DNA of 64,000 nt, taken from positions 1 to 64,000 of the forward strand of contig CALKJW010000012.1 of assembly GCA_937995595.1 (NCBI GenBank). Reading direction: 5' to 3'. The stretch's first letter is position 1; each line of letters opens with the position of its first letter. Source of the DNA: an uncultured Phycisphaerales bacterium (GTDB lineage: Bacteria; Planctomycetota; Phycisphaerae; Phycisphaerales; UBA1924). Positions 35,603 to 43,396 of this stretch are shown here, one piece after another. Under the pieces are notes generated by a model, which ran no database searches, had not been told where the DNA came from, and was given only the letters and a program-made list of their open reading frames with translations. The position numbers and the translations under genes are program-made.

Positions 35603-37600
35603 ATGGCGACTCTCTCGATTCCGAAGAACGCGTTCCTGCACGGGCGGTGGACGCACGAAGACGCGCTGCGCCTGTACGGCATGTCGGACTGGGGCAAGGG
35701 CTACTTCGGCGTGAACGCGCGCGGCCACGTCACCGTGATGCCCTCGAAGAACCCCGCCGAGCAGATCGACCTGTTCGACCTGGTCAAGGGCCTGGAGGAC
35801 CGCGGCGTGTACACGCCGGTGCTGCTGCGCTTCTCGGGCGTGCTCGAGCACCGGCTGCGCGAGATCCGCGCGGCGTTCGACAAGGCCATCGCCGACCACA
35901 ACTACCAGGGCGGGTACTCGTGCGTGTACCCGATCAAGGTCAACCAGCAGCGGCACATCTGCGAGGAGATCGCCAAACTCGGGCGCGAGCTCCGATTCGG
36001 GCTCGAGGCCGGGTCCAAGCCCGAACTGCTGGCGGTGCTGGCGCTGTCCGAGGGTCAGGACGAGATGCCGATCGTCTGCAACGGGTTCAAGGACGACGAG
36101 TTCATCGAGACCGTCATCCTCGCGACCAAACTCGGGCGCAACATCATCCCGGTCGTCGAGAAGTTCAGCGAACTCGAACTGATCGTCAAGCACGCCGAGC
36201 GGTACAACGTGCGGCCGAAGATCGGCATCCGGGTCAAACTCGGCTCGCGCGGCGCGGGGCGGTGGGAGTCGTCGGCCGGCGCGAGGTCCAAGTTCGGCCT
36301 GTTCGTGACCGAGGTGCTCGAGGCGCTGGAGTACCTCAAGGCCCGCGGCATGGCGGACTGCCTGAACCTGCTGCACTGCCACGTCGGCTCGCAGTTGTAC
36401 GACATCCGCCACCTCAAGAACGCGGTGAACGAACTGACGCACGTGTACGCCGAACTGGTGCGGCTGGGCGCGGGGATGAAACTCATCGACGTCGGCGGCG
36501 GCATGGGCGTCGACTACGACGGCTCGCAGTCGGCGTGGAACTCGTCGATCAACTACACCGTCGAGGAGTACGCCGCGGACGTGGTGCACCGCATCAAGAC
36601 GGTCTGCGACGACGCGGGCGTGCCGCACCCGACGATCCTGTCGGAATCCGGTCGCGCGATGGTCGCGTACGGCTCGGTGCTGGTGCTGAACGTGCTGGGC
36701 AAGTCGTCGTTCGCCGCCGAGCCGGAGATGGCGCGGATCAAGGCGGACCTGGCGGCCGAGAAGGAGCCGCCCCAGCCGGTGCTGGACCTGATCGACGCCT
36801 ACGAACGCATCAACGACCGCAGCCTGCTGGAGGCCTACCACGACGCGCTGCAGGCGCGCGACGAGGCGATGAGCCTGTTCTCGCTGGGCTACATGTCCCT
36901 GCCCATGCGCGCGGCGAGCGAGCGGCTGTTCTGGTCGATCGGGCGCAAGGTGCTGGACCTGTGCGCCAGGCGCGGCGAACTGCCCGACGAGATCGAGCAT
37001 CTGCCCGAGACGCTCAGCGACATCTACTTCTGCAACTTCTCGCTGTTCCAGTCGATGCCCGACTCATGGGCCATCGACCAGTTGTTCCCCATCTGCCCGA
37101 TCCACCGGCTCGACGAGGAGCCGACCCGGCGCGGCATCATGGCCGACATCACCTGCGACTCGGACGGCAAGGTGGACAACTTCGTCGACAAGCGCATCGA
37201 GAAGAAGGCGCTGGAACTGCACGAGTTGAAGCCCGGCGAGCCGTACTACCTCGGCGTCTTCCTGCTCGGGGCCTACCAGGAGATCCTCGGCGACCTGCAC
37301 AACCTGCTGGGCGACACGCACGCGGTGCACGTGTCGTACCGCGCGCCGGGCCCGGGCGAGAACGGGCACGGCGGCAACGGCGCGGCCCCGGAAACCTGGT
37401 CCATCGACGAGGTCATCGAGGGCGACACCGTCAAGGAGGTCCTCTCCTACGTCCAGTACGACGACGAGGACATGCGCCGGGCCATGCGCCGCGAGGTCGA
37501 GCGCTCCATCAAGGCCAACCGCCTCACGCCCGCCGAGGGCAAGAGTTTCCTGGCGTTCTACGAGCGCGGTCTCGACGGGTACACGTACCTGGAGGAGTAG
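35603..37600 (+). CDS. speA: Biosynthetic arginine decarboxylase
   Basis: 665 residues, typical for SpeA. It is a PLP enzyme of fold type III converting arginine to agmatine, the first step of one polyamine route. Lys112 in YPIKVNQQ would bind PLP; HCHVGSQ and GGGMGVDYDGS bind substrate and phosphate, and ESGRAMVAYG follows. The C-terminus YERGLDGYTYLEE matches SpeA proteins. The ATG at 35603 begins MATLSIPKNAFLHGRWTHED; in-frame starts upstream add only low-complexity sequence. Another polyamine-family gene (speY) lies 2.9 kb downstream on the same strand. Confidence 0.95.
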   Translation: MATLSIPKNAFLHGRWTHEDALRLYGMSDWGKGYFGVNARGHVTVMPSKNPAEQIDLFDLVKGLEDRGVYTPVLLRFSGVLEHRLREIRAAFDKAIADHNYQGGYSCVYPIKVNQQRHICEEIAKLGRELRFGLEAGSKPELLAVLALSEGQDEMPIVCNGFKDDEFIETVILATKLGRNIIPVVEKFSELELIVKHAERYNVRPKIGIRVKLGSRGAGRWESSAGARSKFGLFVTEVLEALEYLKARGMADCLNLLHCHVGSQLYDIRHLKNAVNELTHVYAELVRLGAGMKLIDVGGGMGVDYDGSQSAWNSSINYTVEEYAADVVHRIKTVCDDAGVPHPTILSESGRAMVAYGSVLVLNVLGKSSFAAEPEMARIKADLAAEKEPPQPVLDLIDAYERINDRSLLEAYHDALQARDEAMSLFSLGYMSLPMRAASERLFWSIGRKVLDLCARRGELPDEIEHLPETLSDIYFCNFSLFQSMPDSWAIDQLFPICPIHRLDEEPTRRGIMADITCDSDGKVDNFVDKRIEKKALELHELKPGEPYYLGVFLLGAYQEILGDLHNLLGDTHAVHVSYRAPGPGENGHGGNGAAPETWSIDEVIEGDTVKEVLSYVQYDDEDMRRAMRREVERSIKANRLTPAEGKSFLAFYERGLDGYTYLEE

Positions 37601-37601
37601 G

Positions 37602-38253
37602 CTCGGGCCGCCGGCCGCGACGCAAGGCGGGCTGACCGCCCTGCGGTGGACTCAGGCCGCGGGTTGGATGGCACCGACCGATCCCGCCGGCTGGTCGTCG
37701 GTGCGGTCGCAGGGCATCTCTCCCGACGGATCGGCCGACGGCCAGTTGGTGCTTGGCGCACAGTTCGATGCCGCGTTCCTCACGCCGGCGCCGTTCGTCT
37801 GGACCAAGGGTCAGGGCACGCCGCCGCCGCTTCATACGCCTTCCCGATCAAACCCGTGCCGCGAAGAAGGTTCGAAAGACATTCACCGCAGAAGCGCAGA
37901 GAGCGCCGAGCCATCAGGGATTTCGAACGCTTCGGAACTCACGGTCGATCCTCTGTTCCTTCCGCCTTCTCTGTGTCCTCGGCGGCACTGCGGTGAGTCC
38001 TGCCTTTGCTCCATCACGCCCGAGATCGAGCGAGAGTCCGTATCAGTTCCAGTCGAGTGCCGGAGTTGATCTATCGGGTTGGACGCTCGGCAGCGCGACG
38101 GGCATCTCGGCCGATGGCACGCGCATCGTCGGCACGGGTCTCGGCCCGGCGGGCCGTCCCGAGGCCTCCATGGCGGTCATCCCCGCGCCGGGCGCGGCGG
38201 CGCTGGCGCTCGTCGGCTTGCCCGCCGCGGCACGCAGACGCCGGGCATGGTGA
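37602..38253 (+). pseudogene. Broken HAF-repeat / PEP-CTERM-like protein gene
   Basis: Two pieces of one protein type lie in different frames. The first (about 37637-37855) encodes LRWTQAAGWMAPTDPAGWSS, then GISPDGSADGQLVLGAQFDA and PFVWTKGQG, the HAF-type repeat pattern. The second (about 38041-38253) encodes SGWTLGSATGISADGTRIVG, then VIPAPGAAALALVGLPAAA and RRRR, a PEP-CTERM-like end. Between them sits dispersed repeat copy B (37877-38046). No start codon or signal peptide remains, so this is a 5'-truncated, repeat-interrupted remnant just downstream of speA. Confidence 0.7.
37877..38046 (-). repeat. Dispersed palindromic repeat, copy B
   Basis: Inverted relative to copy A (6081-6253), with about 85% identity over 170 bases by eye. 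The core 37884-37995 is bounded by CACCGCAG and CTGCGGTG. It separates the two frames of the HAF-type remnant, so its arrival may have broken that gene. Confidence 0.75.
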
Positions 38254-38308
38254 GAGCCCGGGCGGGAGCGAGTACAGTGTGCGACCCGCACCCGCAAGGC
38301 CGCACACC

Positions 38309-40315
38309 ATGACACCGCACCACGCGAACGACCGTCTGACCCTCCTGGGCGCGCTCTCCAACCAGTACCCCACGGCCGACGCCGCGATCGCCGAGATCGC
38401 CGGCCTGTCGGCGCAACTCGACCTGCCGATGGGCCTGGTGCACGTCATCTCCGACGTGCACGGCGAGGACACCAAACTCCGACACGTGATCCACAACGCC
38501 TCGGGCGCGCTGCGTCCGCTGGTCGAGCAGGTTCTGGCGGGCAAACTGTCGAAGGAGGACCGCGAACGGTTCCTCAAGATCCTCTACTACCCGCGCGAAG
38601 CGCTCGCGAAGTTCGTCCCCGAGATCGAGGCCCGCGGTCCCGCGGCCCGCACCGAGTGGGCTTTCCAGACTCTCTCGCTCCAGTGCGAGATCATCCGCGC
38701 ACTCCGCAAGACCTACCGGCGCGAACTGGTCGACCGCCTGACGCCCCCCCACTTCCGCGAACTGTTCGTCGAGATGCTCTCGGGCCAGCGGCCCGAGTTC
38801 CCGCGGGCCATGCTCGCCGCGATGGGCAACGCCGGCGCGGGTCGGTGCCAGGACGAGGAGTACGACCGCGACTGGGAGGCGATCGCCGCGGCGTCGCGCC
38901 TCATCCGTTCGCTCGCCTCGGCGGAGATCCTGGTCGCGGGCGACCTTGGCGATCGGGGCCCTCGGATCGACAAGGTCATCGACCTGTTGATGTTCCAGCC
39001 GCGGGTGTCGCTGCTGTGGGGCAACCACGACACGATCTGGATGGGCGCGTCGCTGGGGCACGACCCGTGCCTGCTCACGGTGCTGCGCTTCTCGGCGCGC
39101 TACCGGCAGGCGGCGCAACTCGAGGAGGGCTACGGCATCCTGACCACGCCGCTGGAGAAACTGGTGCGCGAGGTCTACGCCGACGACCCGTGCGAGCGGT
39201 TCATCCCCAAGGGCACGGGCCACCGCGACCCGCTCACCGTTGCGCGGATGCAGAAGGCCATCGCGATCATGCAGTTCAAGGCCGAGGGCCGGATGATCGC
39301 CGGTCGCCCCGAGTGGGACCTTGACCACCGCCGCCTGCTGCACCGCATCGACAAGGCCGCTGGCACGGTCACGATCGACGGAAAGACCCACCCGCTGCTC
39401 GACGCGCGCCTGCCGACAATCGACCCGCGCGACCCCTACGCCTACTCGCCCGAGGAGGCGGCGTGCATGGACGCGATCCGCGAGTCGTTCGTGTCGTCGG
39501 TGCGGCTGCGGACGCACATGCAGTGGCTCGCCCGGCGCGGCGGCATGTGGACGCGGCGCGACGACGTGCTGGTGTTCCACGCGTGCGTGCCCGTGGACAG
39601 CGCGGGCACGCCCCTGCCGCTGAAGGTCGACGGGCGCGAGGTCGCCGGGCGCGAACTGATGGACGCGCTCGCGACGGTGGTCCGCCGGTGCTTCCGCACG
39701 GGCGCGATCGGCGGGGTGCAGCGGGCCCGCGGCGCGCCGCGCGACGGCATCGGCGCCGACGCCGACTGGCTGTGGTACCTGTGGGGCGGGCCGCGCTCGC
39801 CGCTGTTCGGCAAGGACAAGCTCGCGACGTTCGAGACCTACTTCGTCGCCGACAAGGACGCGCACAAGGAGACGAAGAACCCCTACTTCGACCTCATGCA
39901 CGACGCCGAGTTCATCCGCAGGATCGGCCGCCTGTTCGGCATGGGCGACGACGTGCTGATCGTCAACGGGCACGTGCCGGTGAAGGTCGAGAAGGGCGAG
40001 CGGCCCGTGAAGCGCGGCGGGAACGCCGTGACGATCGACGGCGCGTTCAGCCCCGCCTACGGCGACCGCGGCTACACGCTCGTGCTCAAGCCCGACCGCA
40101 TCGACCTGGCCGAGCACACGACCTTCTCGAGCGTCGAGGCGTGCATCGAGCAGGGCGCGGACATCGTGCCCACCGTGTCGACCATCCGCACGTACGCCAA
40201 GCCGCGGCTGGTCCGCGACACCGAGGAGGGCCGCGAGATCCGCCAGCGCGTCGAGCACCTGCGCGAACTGGTGCGGGCGTACCAGGAGGGGCTGGTCACC
40301 GAGCGCGGGCCTTGA
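38309..40315 (+). CDS. fbp: Fructose-1,6-bisphosphatase, class III
   Basis: 668 residues, the long class III (Firmicutes-type) enzyme, built on a calcineurin-like metallophosphoesterase core. It removes the 1-phosphate of fructose 1,6-bisphosphate in gluconeogenesis. The metal motifs are ISDVHGED (about 47-54), GDLGDRGPRID, LLWGNHDTIWMGA and, near the end, VNGHVPVKVEKGE. The insert between them (PYAYSPEEAACMDAIRESF, then DADWLWYLWGGPRSPLFGKD) is characteristic of the class. The start at 38309 gives MTPHHANDRLTLL; longer upstream frames run into the HAF remnant. Confidence 0.95.
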   Translation: MTPHHANDRLTLLGALSNQYPTADAAIAEIAGLSAQLDLPMGLVHVISDVHGEDTKLRHVIHNASGALRPLVEQVLAGKLSKEDRERFLKILYYPREALAKFVPEIEARGPAARTEWAFQTLSLQCEIIRALRKTYRRELVDRLTPPHFRELFVEMLSGQRPEFPRAMLAAMGNAGAGRCQDEEYDRDWEAIAAASRLIRSLASAEILVAGDLGDRGPRIDKVIDLLMFQPRVSLLWGNHDTIWMGASLGHDPCLLTVLRFSARYRQAAQLEEGYGILTTPLEKLVREVYADDPCERFIPKGTGHRDPLTVARMQKAIAIMQFKAEGRMIAGRPEWDLDHRRLLHRIDKAAGTVTIDGKTHPLLDARLPTIDPRDPYAYSPEEAACMDAIRESFVSSVRLRTHMQWLARRGGMWTRRDDVLVFHACVPVDSAGTPLPLKVDGREVAGRELMDALATVVRRCFRTGAIGGVQRARGAPRDGIGADADWLWYLWGGPRSPLFGKDKLATFETYFVADKDAHKETKNPYFDLMHDAEFIRRIGRLFGMGDDVLIVNGHVPVKVEKGERPVKRGGNAVTIDGAFSPAYGDRGYTLVLKPDRIDLAEHTTFSSVEACIEQGADIVPTVSTIRTYAKPRLVRDTEEGREIRQRVEHLRELVRAYQEGLVTERGP

Positions 40316-40390
40316 CAGGCGCAAACCCGTTCGGCTTGAAGCCCCGCCGCGGCGTGTGAACACCGCTCGAACTCGCCGGCGCGTTCTCCG

Positions 40391-40396
40391 TATAAT
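40391..40396 (+). promoter_or_regulatory. Consensus -10 TATAAT upstream of speY
   Basis: A perfect TATAAT stands out in GC-rich intergenic DNA. TCGAAC 18 bases upstream is a poor -35. Transcription would start near 40403, giving a leader of about 100 bases before speY. Confidence 0.6.
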
Positions 40397-40466
40397 GGTC
40401 CGCTCCCCGCCACCCCCGGGGGGCCTTCAAACCACACGCGGCCAGGGGGGCTTGGCCATCCGCGTA

Positions 40467-40487
40467 CCACGCCGCGCCGCGGCGTGG
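40467..40487 (+). promoter_or_regulatory. Strong hairpin next to the speY ribosome site
   Basis: CCACGCCGC-GCC-GCGGCGTGG is a perfect 9-bp stem ending 4 bases before AAGGAG. Upstream, GGCCA and TGGCC can pair around a G-run. A structured leader could modulate translation of this polyamine gene; this is inference. Confidence 0.4.
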
Positions 40488-40505
40488 CCGCAAGGAGTTG
40501 ATCGC

Positions 40506-41678
40506 ATGGCGAACGGCACCCCGGCCCCCACGAAGTGGACGAAGAAGGACCTGCTCTCCCGCCCGATCAGGCACGTCGACATCACGCGGTTCGACGGGCG
40601 CGAGATCATCGACAGTTACCGCGACATGGCGTACTCCAGCCGCACGCTGGCGCAGGCCGCGGACATCTACTCGATGATGCTCAGGGACAGGGAGTGCGCG
40701 GTCATCCTGACGCTGGCGGGCTCGCTGATCTCGGCCGGCCTGAAGAAGGCGATCGTCACGCTCGTCGAGAACAACATGGTCGACGCGATCGTGTCGACGG
40801 GCGCGAACATCGTCGACCAGGACTTCTTCGAGGGCCTCGGGTTCAAGCACTACATCGCGCCCGGCTCGCCCGAGGCCCCGCCCGTCGACGACATGACGCT
40901 GCGGAACCTGATGATCGACCGCATCTACGACACCTACATCGACGAGGACGACCTGCGCGCCTGCGACCGCGTCACCTACGAGATCTTCAGGGCGTTCGCG
41001 CCGGGCGCGTACTCGTCGCGCGAGTTCGTCGAGGCCATGGGGGCGTACCTGGCGAACAACCCGCGCTACGCGAAGAACGAGTCGGTCGTCAAGACCTGCT
41101 ACCTCAAGCGCGTGCCGATCTTCGTCCCCGCGTTCAGCGACTGCTCGGCCGGCTTCGGCATCGTTCTCCAGCAGACCGAGGCCATCGAGGAGGGGCACGG
41201 CCAGGTCGCCTTCGACTCGGGCAAGGACTTCCGCGAACTGACCGACATCAAACTGGCCTGCAGGGACACCGGCCTGCTCATGCTCGGCGGCGGCGTGCCC
41301 AAGAACTTCGCGCAGGACATCGTCGTCGCGGCCGAACTCCTCAACGAGCGCAAGGGCGGCAAGGCCCGCGGCGACATCGGCATGCACAAGTACGCCGTCC
41401 AGATGACCGTGGCCGACTCGCGCGACGGCGCGCTCTCGGGCTCGACGCTCCGCGAGGCCTGCTCGTGGGGCAAGGTCGACGTCGTGCACGAGCAGATGGT
41501 CTTCGGCGAGTTGTCGGCGCTGTTCCCGATCCTCGCCAGCGACGCCTACCACCGCAGGGCGTGGAAAGGCCGCAAGGGCTTCAGGTTCGCCGATCTGTTC
41601 GAGAAGGGCGAGGGCCTGCCGGGGTTCATGTCCCGCCCCGGTGCCAACAAGTCCAAGAAGCGTGCCGCGGCGCGGTAG
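40506..41678 (+). CDS. speY: Deoxyhypusine synthase-like protein (homospermidine synthesis type)
   Basis: 390 residues. AAGGAG lies 9 bases before the ATG. The family signatures are STGANIVDQDFFEGLGF near residue 105, LGGGVPKNFAQD around 263-274, and Lys323 in ACSWGKVDVV, which aligns with the catalytic lysine of eukaryotic deoxyhypusine synthase (SWGK). Bacteria lack eIF5A, and bacterial members are associated with making homospermidine from spermidine or putrescine, so speY is the likely role; the substrate is inferred. A leader with a TATAAT promoter and a strong hairpin precedes it. A 10-bp GC hairpin lies 83 bases downstream. Confidence 0.88.
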   Translation: MANGTPAPTKWTKKDLLSRPIRHVDITRFDGREIIDSYRDMAYSSRTLAQAADIYSMMLRDRECAVILTLAGSLISAGLKKAIVTLVENNMVDAIVSTGANIVDQDFFEGLGFKHYIAPGSPEAPPVDDMTLRNLMIDRIYDTYIDEDDLRACDRVTYEIFRAFAPGAYSSREFVEAMGAYLANNPRYAKNESVVKTCYLKRVPIFVPAFSDCSAGFGIVLQQTEAIEEGHGQVAFDSGKDFRELTDIKLACRDTGLLMLGGGVPKNFAQDIVVAAELLNERKGGKARGDIGMHKYAVQMTVADSRDGALSGSTLREACSWGKVDVVHEQMVFGELSALFPILASDAYHRRAWKGRKGFRFADLFEKGEGLPGFMSRPGANKSKKRAAAR

Positions 41679-41690
41679 TCCCGGGTACTT

Positions 41691-41723
41691 TGCCTTCTGG
41701 GTGGCGCGGCACTCCGTGCCGCG
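41691..41723. repeat. REP-like palindrome, copy 1
   Basis: CGCGGCAC-TCC-GTGCCGCG preceded by TGCCTTCTGGGTGG. The whole unit recurs inverted at 42890-42935, on the other side of the zinc-ribbon gene. The two copies face each other. Confidence 0.65.
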
Positions 41724-41761
41724 TTCGCCCCGAAGCGGCGAGAGCTTGACGTATCAAGAGA

Positions 41762-41783
41762 GCCCCGAGCGCACGCTCGGGGC
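41762..41783 (+). terminator. GC hairpin, possible speY terminator
   Basis: GCCCCGAGCG-CA-CGCTCGGGGC is a perfect 10-bp palindrome (8-9 bp stem allowing a loop), 83 bases after the speY stop and followed by a short T tract (TTT) only. It could be a weak terminator or another dispersed palindrome. Confidence 0.4.
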
Positions 41784-41838
41784 ACTCACTTTGCCCGTGC
41801 GCCCTGGGTATGCATCGTACGTCGGGGCGCGCTGACGC

Positions 41839-41866
41839 TTGACACTCGGGCACGTTCTGTTACAAC
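41839..41866 (+). promoter_or_regulatory. Sigma-70-like promoter TTGACA-16-TACAAC
   Basis: A perfect -35 hexamer (41839-41844), a 16-base spacer and TACAAC (41861-41866). The ATG at 41873 is only 6 bases after the -10, so the mRNA would begin at or next to the start codon. This is the best-defined example of the leaderless layout in the window. Confidence 0.7.
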
Positions 41867-41872
41867 ACGCGC

Positions 41873-42736
41873 ATGGTCGTCGACGGCCCGCGCACCGCGC
41901 CGAGCCAACGCCGGCGCGTGCTGCGCGCCGCCGCGCCGGCGTGCGTCGCGCTGGCGCTGGGCGCGACGACGGGGCTGGCCGTCTGCGTCGGCGCGGCGTT
42001 TCTCGTTGATCCGCCCAACAGCCCGCCGAACGTCGGCCGTTCGTTCATCCTCGAGGGCCGCGCGTGGAGCATCGCCGAGACGAGCCGGTTTGCCGTGCGC
42101 CGCGCGATCTGGTCGGAGATCACGGACGAGTCGATGAACCCGCCGCAGGCCCGGCCGCTGGCCCGGCGCATCGGGGCCGCGTTGGGCCTGTCGCACCCGC
42201 CGCGGCCGGAAACCGAGAAGCCCGAGGTCCTGCTGCAGACGTTCCGCGACGAGTACGAGCCGCTGTTCCTTGCGCGCCCGCGGTCGGCGGTGCACCGCGA
42301 GCCGGCTTTCTGGGGGCAGTTCGCAAGCGGGCACGCGCCGGCGCGCGGCGAGCACGGGTCCGACGTCGGCATCGGCTGGCCGTGGGTCTGCGCGTGGTAC
42401 CAGGTCGTCGGCCGGGTGCGCGGCCTGACGAGCACCGGCGCGGACGTTCGCGGCGGGCACGTGCTGCGCGGAACGCCCAGCCCGGTGGGCGACTCGCCGG
42501 GGCGCGTCCTGCCGCTGCGCCCGGCGTGGCAGGGGCTGATCGGCAACACGCTCGTGTTCGCGCTCGCGTGGCTGGCGCTGCTGCTGGTTGTGCCCGCGGC
42601 CCGCAGCGCCCTGCGCCGCCGGCGCGGGTTGTGCCCCGCGTGCGCCTACGACCTCCGCGGCACGCCGGCGGGCAACCCGTGCCCGGAGTGCGGCGCGCCG
42701 CGTCACGGGCAACCCGCGAACCACGCCGAGAGATAG
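41873..42736 (+). CDS. Membrane protein with C-terminal zinc ribbon, unknown function
   Basis: 287 residues. Helix 1 is at about 20-44 and helix 2 at about 223-244 (GNTLVFALAWLALLLVVPAA); the extracytoplasmic part between them has no recognised fold. After RRRR a cytoplasmic zinc ribbon follows (CPACAYDLRGTPAGNPCPEC, about 254-273). The last 11 residues after the ribbon are read from DNA that is, on the other strand, a remnant of a dockerin-type gene end, so the present C-terminus looks recently altered. Transcription is probably from the TTGACA/TACAAC promoter as a leaderless mRNA. Confidence 0.75.
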   Translation: MVVDGPRTAPSQRRRVLRAAAPACVALALGATTGLAVCVGAAFLVDPPNSPPNVGRSFILEGRAWSIAETSRFAVRRAIWSEITDESMNPPQARPLARRIGAALGLSHPPRPETEKPEVLLQTFRDEYEPLFLARPRSAVHREPAFWGQFASGHAPARGEHGSDVGIGWPWVCAWYQVVGRVRGLTSTGADVRGGHVLRGTPSPVGDSPGRVLPLRPAWQGLIGNTLVFALAWLALLLVVPAARSALRRRRGLCPACAYDLRGTPAGNPCPECGAPRHGQPANHAER

Positions 42737-42810
42737 GCGAAGATGTCCGGCACGCCCAGGTTGTGCACACCGTCAACGTCCGCCGGGCAGCAGGCGTTGA
42801 AGACTTTCGG
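42703..42810 (-). pseudogene. Remnant of a GC-type dockerin protein gene end
   Basis: Read on the minus strand, these bases encode NACCPADVDGVHNLGVPDIF, then AYLSAWFAGCP and a stop. This is the calcium-loop/helix pattern and Gly-Cys-Pro ending seen in the complete protein at 3962-5983 (FVVDWFNGCP). Only one of the usual two repeats remains and no reading frame continues upstream. It overlaps the 3' end of the zinc-ribbon membrane protein gene on the plus strand. Confidence 0.65.
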
Positions 42811-42817
42811 CCGCAGC

Positions 42818-42868
42818 CTGTGTCCCGCGTGCGCCTACGACCTTTGCGGAACGCCGGCGGGCGGCCCG
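42818..42868 (+). other. Duplicated fragment of the zinc-ribbon coding sequence
   Basis: LCPACAYDLCGTPAGGP is encoded here, about 86% identical in DNA to the ribbon at 42629-42679 of the gene just upstream. The second CPxC pair is missing and no complete gene surrounds it, so this is a partial duplication. The short plus-strand frame starting at 42743 that contains it is probably not functional. Confidence 0.6.
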
Positions 42869-42889
42869 CGCGCGGCGCGCAGCGGGCAC

Positions 42890-42935
42890 GTCGCGGCACG
42901 GAGTGCCGCGCCACCCGCCACCCGCCACCCGAAGG
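42890..42935. repeat. REP-like palindrome, copy 2, with CCACCCG triplication
   Basis: CGCGGCACGGAGTGCCGCG followed by CCACCCG three times and AAGGCA. Apart from the extra CCACCCG units it is the inverted equivalent of 41691-41723. Confidence 0.65.
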
Positions 42936-42940
42936 CAGGG

Positions 42941-43351
42941 TCACACGTACCGGTACTCGATCGGCGCATCCACCTCCGGGTGCAGGCTCGCGTGCACCGG
43001 GCACTTGTACCCGACCGCCTCGATCCGCTCGCGCATCTCCGGCGGCACCGCGCCGGCGGGGATCGTGACGACCACGGGCAGGCGCGCGATCCGCCGCGGC
43101 GAGGGCGGCTGGGTCATGTGTTTCTCCACCGTCGCCGTCGCGCCGGTCAGGTCGATGCCGTGGCGCTCGCCGTACATCGCCATGGTGGTGAGGATGCACG
43201 AGGCCAGACCCGCCGCGACCAGATCGGTCGGGCTGAAGCCGGTCGCGTCGCCGCCGATGTCCTTGGGCGCATCGGTGCGGATGGTCGCGCCGTTGGGGTG
43301 GACGAGGTCGGCCTTCTTGTTGCCCGCGTAGCGAACGGAGATGTTGACCAT
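42941..43351 (-). CDS. OsmC-family peroxiredoxin-like protein
   Basis: 136 residues, the OsmC/Ohr length. The two redox cysteines are in place: Cys52 in AAGLASCILTTM and Cys117 in VGYKCPVHASLHPE; such proteins reduce organic or fatty-acid hydroperoxides. The N-terminus has GNKKADLVHPNGATIRTDAP. The sequence is nearer to general OsmC/YhfA types than to Ohr. A TACGCT hexamer 6 bases before the ATG suggests leaderless expression. It is cytoplasmic and is followed, 45 bases away in the genome, by the channel gene on the same strand. Confidence 0.9.
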   Translation of the reverse strand: MVNISVRYAGNKKADLVHPNGATIRTDAPKDIGGDATGFSPTDLVAAGLASCILTTMAMYGERHGIDLTGATATVEKHMTQPPSPRRIARLPVVVTIPAGAVPPEMRERIEAVGYKCPVHASLHPEVDAPIEYRYV

Positions 43352-43357
43352 GGCGCA

Positions 43358-43363
43358 AGCGTA
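43358..43363 (-). promoter_or_regulatory. TACGCT -10-like hexamer, 6 bases before ATG
   Basis: On the minus strand TACGCT-TGCGCC-ATG(43351). It is nearly identical to the strings before the helicase and M1 peptidase starts. Confidence 0.45.
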
Positions 43364-43396
43364 TGCGCCGGCGCGGCGCCGATGCGCGCGGCGCGC

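Noticed and set aside
33512..37000. 1162-codon minus-strand open frame
   Set aside because: Antisense to phhA, the zinc-ribbon gene and speA; no recognisable motif.
42743..42915. Possible short zinc-ribbon gene beginning at 42743
   Set aside because: Only half of the ribbon cysteines are present and its first 25 codons are antisense to the dockerin remnant; better explained as a duplicated fragment.
42890..42935. CCACCCG triplication as a CRISPR-like array
   Set aside because: The units are 7 bases with no spacers; it is a simple tandem repeat beside a palindrome.
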